A DNA stretch of 64,000 bases. Source: Plasmodiophora brassicae. Its lineage: Eukaryota > Endomyxa: Phytomyxea > Phytomyxea > Plasmodiophorida. Location: the NCBI GenBank assembly GCA_036867785.1, contig CP145412.1, forward strand, positions 496,001 through 560,000, in the 5' to 3' direction. Made by a program: the position numbers and the translations under genes. The notes beneath the pieces were generated by a model that was given only the letters and a program-made list of their open reading frames with translations, did no database searches and had not been told where the DNA came from. Of this stretch, positions 60,789 through 64,000 are shown piece by piece (within the stretch, counting starts at the first letter, position 1; every line of letters starts with the position of its first letter).

Positions 60789-62430
60789 TTATCGACGACG
60801 CCGGCGACGGCCCCCGGCGCGAACTGATGGGGATGGCACTGCGGGCAGCGACGGCGATTCCTGCCGCGATCGTTTCCGGGAGTGTGGCGATTCGCGGGCG
60901 CCGGCCCTGGACGGCGGGGATCGCGACCGCGGACGAGGTCGGTCTGCTCTCGTGGGCGGCTTCGCCTTGGGACCTGCATTCTTCTCCCGCTCCTCCAGAA
61001 GTTCACGTCGCCGCCTGGCTTCTGCCTCGCGTTCCGCCTTGGCCTGAGTGGCAAGTCGCTCTTGCTCCAGAAGGCGCTGCTTTTCCTCGTCGACAGGAGA
61101 CGAGGGCGCTGATGCACCACGACCATTGCTGGCCTTGGAAAGGTCTTCGTCCCCAGCATTCCGATCCCGTTCACGGGACGACGTTCGACTTCGTCGCCGG
61201 GCATCATCACTCTCGGGACCTGCCTTCGCAGCAGGACCATTACCTGTTACGCCATCGTCGCGGCGCCCATCGCTGCCGCGTCGCCCATCGCTGCGCCTAG
61301 GTGAAGGGCTCCGACGCTCCGGACGAGACCGACCTGCCCGCGCGACAGATGCAGAACGCTCCCCACGACCTCGAGGTGATTCGCCTCGCCCGCGCTGTTC
61401 GGGTCCGTCCCGTGAGCGTCTGGATCGATCGTCACGGTCGCGACGATCTGCACGTATATCGTGACCACGCTCAGGGCGGTCTCTAGGGCGGGACTCCCGC
61501 TCACGTCTCGTTCGCAGGTCGTGTTCACGCTGCGCACGATCGTCCCGTTCACGCCTGGAGCGCTCTTCGCGATCACGATCGCGCTCCCGTGTCGCATAGT
61601 CTTCACGTTCGCGCTCCCGCCTGGCATGATCTTCGCGATCCCGTTCCCGTTTGGCGTGATCGTTGCGCTCGCGTTCCCGCTTGACGCGGTCGTGTCGTTC
61701 TTTTTCGCGTCTCGCTTGCTCTTCGCGCTCGCGTCGGGCCTTCTCGTCGCGTTCGCGCCGGTGTTCTCGCTCACGTGCTGCACGGTCGTCCCGCTCCTGG
61801 CCCAAGGATGGACGGTCGCTGTCACGCCGATGGCGGCCGTCTCTGGCAGGCGACCGATGCCGAGGGACAGGCGACTTTCTTACAGGTGGTTTGCTTCTCG
61901 GTGCTTCCTTAATAGGAGACTTGACTGGACTTGCCGGAGCGGCGTCGGGAACGTTGCTGGCTCTCATCAGTTTGGCTTGGGCCGGTCTGCCATTAACAGG
62001 TCGGTTATGCAAAGCGACGACAGCACGAAGTGCCGCATCGGATGACTGGAACGTGATCATAGCGACGCCAAGCGATTTCCCGTTCTTCACGGCGGCCTCA
62101 AAGTCGATCCCCGAGATGACACCGCACGACGACAGCAGGCCCCGCAAGTCGTTCTCGCTCGTCCACCATTGAAGGTTCCTGGAAATTCCCCCATGAGCAT
62201 TACGGTCGTTATTCGGCGCAGCAACAACGACCGCACTTGACAATGATCGTTTTCAGTCCGGTATCGACAATGGGGGCGGATGCGATCTCGGGCGCCAGCG
62301 GCTCAATGGTCTCGTGGAACCGCTCGAAATCCGTGGTGGCATCCGGTGCAGCAGGGGCCGCGGGTGTCTCGGCGGGCGCTGCCTGCGCCTGGGTTGGGAA
62401 CAACGCCGCGTCGTCATAGAGCCACGACAT
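60789..62430 (-). CDS. CPSF6: CPSF6/CFIm68-like mRNA 3'-end processing factor
   Basis: Exons 62237-62430 and 60789-62178 join to 527 residues across a 58-base intron. The protein is the large subunit of cleavage factor Im, which binds UGUA sites with CPSF5 and steers poly(A) site choice. It starts MSWLYDDAALFP. The splice creates TIIVKNLQWWTSENDLRGLL, matching the RRM hallmark NLTWWTTDEDL of CPSF6/7. The RRM continues with GKSLGVAMITFQSSDAALRA. Where the animal protein has a proline-rich centre, this one goes almost directly into a long RS-like region of R-E-R-E and R-D dipeptides with Ser-Pro motifs (RSPSPRRSDGRR). That region would bind SR-protein partners and transportin 3. Confidence 0.85.
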
Positions 62431-62614
62431 GGCTGCCACACGCCGTGTGCAGCCACGGAGACCGTGGCCCGGGAATGCCGAATGCCGTTTCCTGGACTAC
62501 TACCTGCGCGTCGCCCCTCAACCGCATCATGGCTTCGAGCCGTATCGGGCCACTGACAAAACCTGCAGCCTGCACCGGAGGTTCCAGAACGCGAATCCGC
62601 TTGCATCCGATCAC
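62414..62614 (-). CDS. possible exon of an unidentified upstream gene
   Basis: A minus-strand frame (KRIRVLEPPVQAAGFVSGPI, then LRGDAQVVVQETAFGIPG) has coding-like composition and overlaps the CPSF6 start by a few bases. A further stretch upstream (SFEPGTGPPVSRLHPDGPDG, about 62670-62750) could be another exon, but I found no splice pair that joins them in frame. No family is recognised. Confidence 0.25.
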   Translation of the reverse strand: MIGCKRIRVLEPPVQAAGFVSGPIRLEAMMRLRGDAQVVVQETAFGIPGPRSPWLHTACGSHVVAL

Positions 62615-62790
62615 CTGACTCTACGATTAAAGGGTTTGAGCGCAATCGTAGGTACCTACTTGATTTGAATCCCGTCAGGTCCATCGGGGTGCAACCTTGA
62701 GACTGGTGGACCAGTTCCAGGCTCAAAAGACAGAATCCGAACGCAGGTGGCTGGACGTGCTGGGAGTTCGCCACCTTGCCCAAAGCGTCC

Positions 62791-63628
62791 TCCCCTTGTG
62801 AATGCTGTGTTCCGCAAGTGAGATGTGCACTAAATCACAAAGACGGCTGTTTGTGCCGGTTCAATACAAGACATCATGGTGTTACAGTGATTCTGCAACA
62901 GATAAAGCATCGGTCTCATATGGTTGTGTATAAACCGCTTGGCTGTGGATGGCCAGACGTCAGATCTTTGTGACCTCTACCTTCCCATGCAATCGTCGCT
63001 TCATCGGAATCGGCTTTGTCTTCACCTTCCCACTGTGGGTTTCGTCATGTGCCATCAGCCCATCACTCTTACTTCCCGAATGTCGGGCCTGTTCGTGTTC
63101 CCACACTTATCCATGTCGAATGATCGAACGCGCTCCTGGCACGGCCTCTTGTACAGCGTCTAGTGGCATCGTTAGCCTTTGCAGAAGAGTATCGTAATCA
63201 TCGCGAAGTCGGTGTCGTCATTCAGACTTCAATGCAACGCTCATAATCACACGATCTACGATCGTGATCGCACTTTGTGGCAGATATCAAGTACGCCTGG
63301 AAATAAAGTGGCTCGCGTTGATATACCTAAGTAGCTGTTGGAATCGCTGCAGAGGCTAGACGGGTGATTCGTTGGACATCAGTGCAGCGAAAGGCCAGGG
63401 CGCCAGCGTTGCTTCGGAATCCCAAACTACGCTGGGTCAACATATGCTTCAGTCTCCATTGTTGTGGCTTGCCGAATCGATTTCGCGGACAGCCGCAGAA
63501 AACCCCCCGTTGTTTTACCTGCCGCCCGCCAAGTAGGAATTCCTGGAAGAAAGTCACTATACCGGGTACCCTCATTGACGAATGAATATACGACGGCCTA
63601 TGGTGTGAAATTCATTTCTTGGGAAAGT

Positions 63629-63669
<41 letters not shown>

Positions 63670-64000
63670 ACCTTTCGGTTTCTCGGGCAGTCGTTCCGGT
63701 CCGGGGGAGAGCGTACGTAGTGGTTATTCATCTGGGAACAATACGGAAACGGCGTCGAGAAGAATTTGTAAATTGCTGTATTCAGGAGCGTAAGTACAGT
63801 ACCCATAGACAGAGTTAGGCTTAGGTGACCTGATGGGAACTGAACGGTCAAACTCGAGGAATGCATCGCCGTCGCGCTCTCTCTGGACAAAGCCTGCAGC
63901 CTGCACCAGATGTGAGCGCCCCAGGCCACACCCTCTAATCCACGTTGGACGCGTACCATAAGTGCTTCGAGCGCATCTGACCCGGCATTACGAACGGATT
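62791..64000. other. 1.2 kb with no recognised gene
   Basis: This stretch is AT-richer than the rest of the window. Only short frames without motifs are seen on either strand. It ends with a CT microsatellite and may hold the 5' part of a gene that continues beyond the window. Confidence 0.45.
63630..63667. repeat. (CT)n microsatellite
   Basis: An uninterrupted CT run of about 19 units. It makes an artefactual Arg/Glu repeat in the minus-strand frame. Confidence 0.95.

Noticed and set aside
63612-63959. Minus-strand protein with an Arg/Glu repeat
   Set aside because: The repeat is only the translation of the CT microsatellite.

Overview
The window is nuclear DNA of a GC-rich, gene-dense eukaryote. 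Genes sit a few tens to a few hundred bases apart on both strands. Nearly every intron I could place is 46-82 bases long, most often opening with GT-A-C and closing with a pyrimidine-poor tract plus AG. Splice-joined frames give complete housekeeping proteins: VPS45, METTL18, DDX27/Drs1, a class I HDAC, TRAPPC8, CPSF6, NUP54, ATP23, PI synthase, glyoxalase II, eL14 and an SLC44 transporter. An axonemal nexin-dynein regulatory subunit (DRC9/IQCG) says the organism makes a motile flagellum at some stage. The protein set (METTL18, a possible 4E-T, CPSF6, NUP54) fits a unicellular opisthokont or close amorphean relative, but the lineage cannot be fixed from this sequence.

Layout. 1-5.3 kb: a minus-strand Ty3/gypsy chromovirus with very short identical LTRs, looking whole and young. 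5.7-8.4 kb: a tandem pair of secreted chitin-deacetylase-like CE4 proteins. 8.4-10.6 kb: a LEA14-like membrane protein and two small unknown genes on a tiny bidirectional promoter. 10.9-23.4 kb: two tyrosinase-family genes (one with its copper ligands lost) bracketing glyoxalase II, METTL18, VPS45 and an unrecognised protein made of three repeats of a ~125-residue module. 23.7-30.1 kb: a 'secretome' stretch with a ricin-lectin/GH49 glucanase, two related small secreted proteins, a zinc-finger protein, an acidic secreted protein and a secreted endonuclease/phosphatase-fold enzyme. This stretch also holds a perfect 78-base palindrome.

30.3-42.6 kb: unknown genes, ATP23, a mitochondrial-type oxidoreductase, the ten-exon choline-transporter-like gene, an inverted duplication just before NUP54, a coiled-coil protein and PI synthase. 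42.8-51.2 kb: a GIY-YIG/zinc-knuckle gene, coiled-coil unknowns, DRC9, eL14, HDAC, a CCR4-like hydrolase and an EF-hand protein. 51.3-62.4 kb: DDX27, a candidate 4E-T translational repressor, TRAPPC8 and CPSF6. The last 1.6 kb is AT-richer and holds nothing I can name.

The housekeeping genes do not form an operon-like pathway. The functional theme that recurs is the cell surface and extracellular space: two chitin deacetylases, two tyrosinases, a lectin-glucanase, small secreted paralogues and secreted hydrolases. This would suit a walled or cyst-forming organism that remodels chitin and makes melanin-like or quinone-tanned material. That link is inference. The best candidates for something undescribed are the three-module protein at 17.3-19.3 kb, the ligand-less tyrosinase, the small secreted family and the two large inverted structures.
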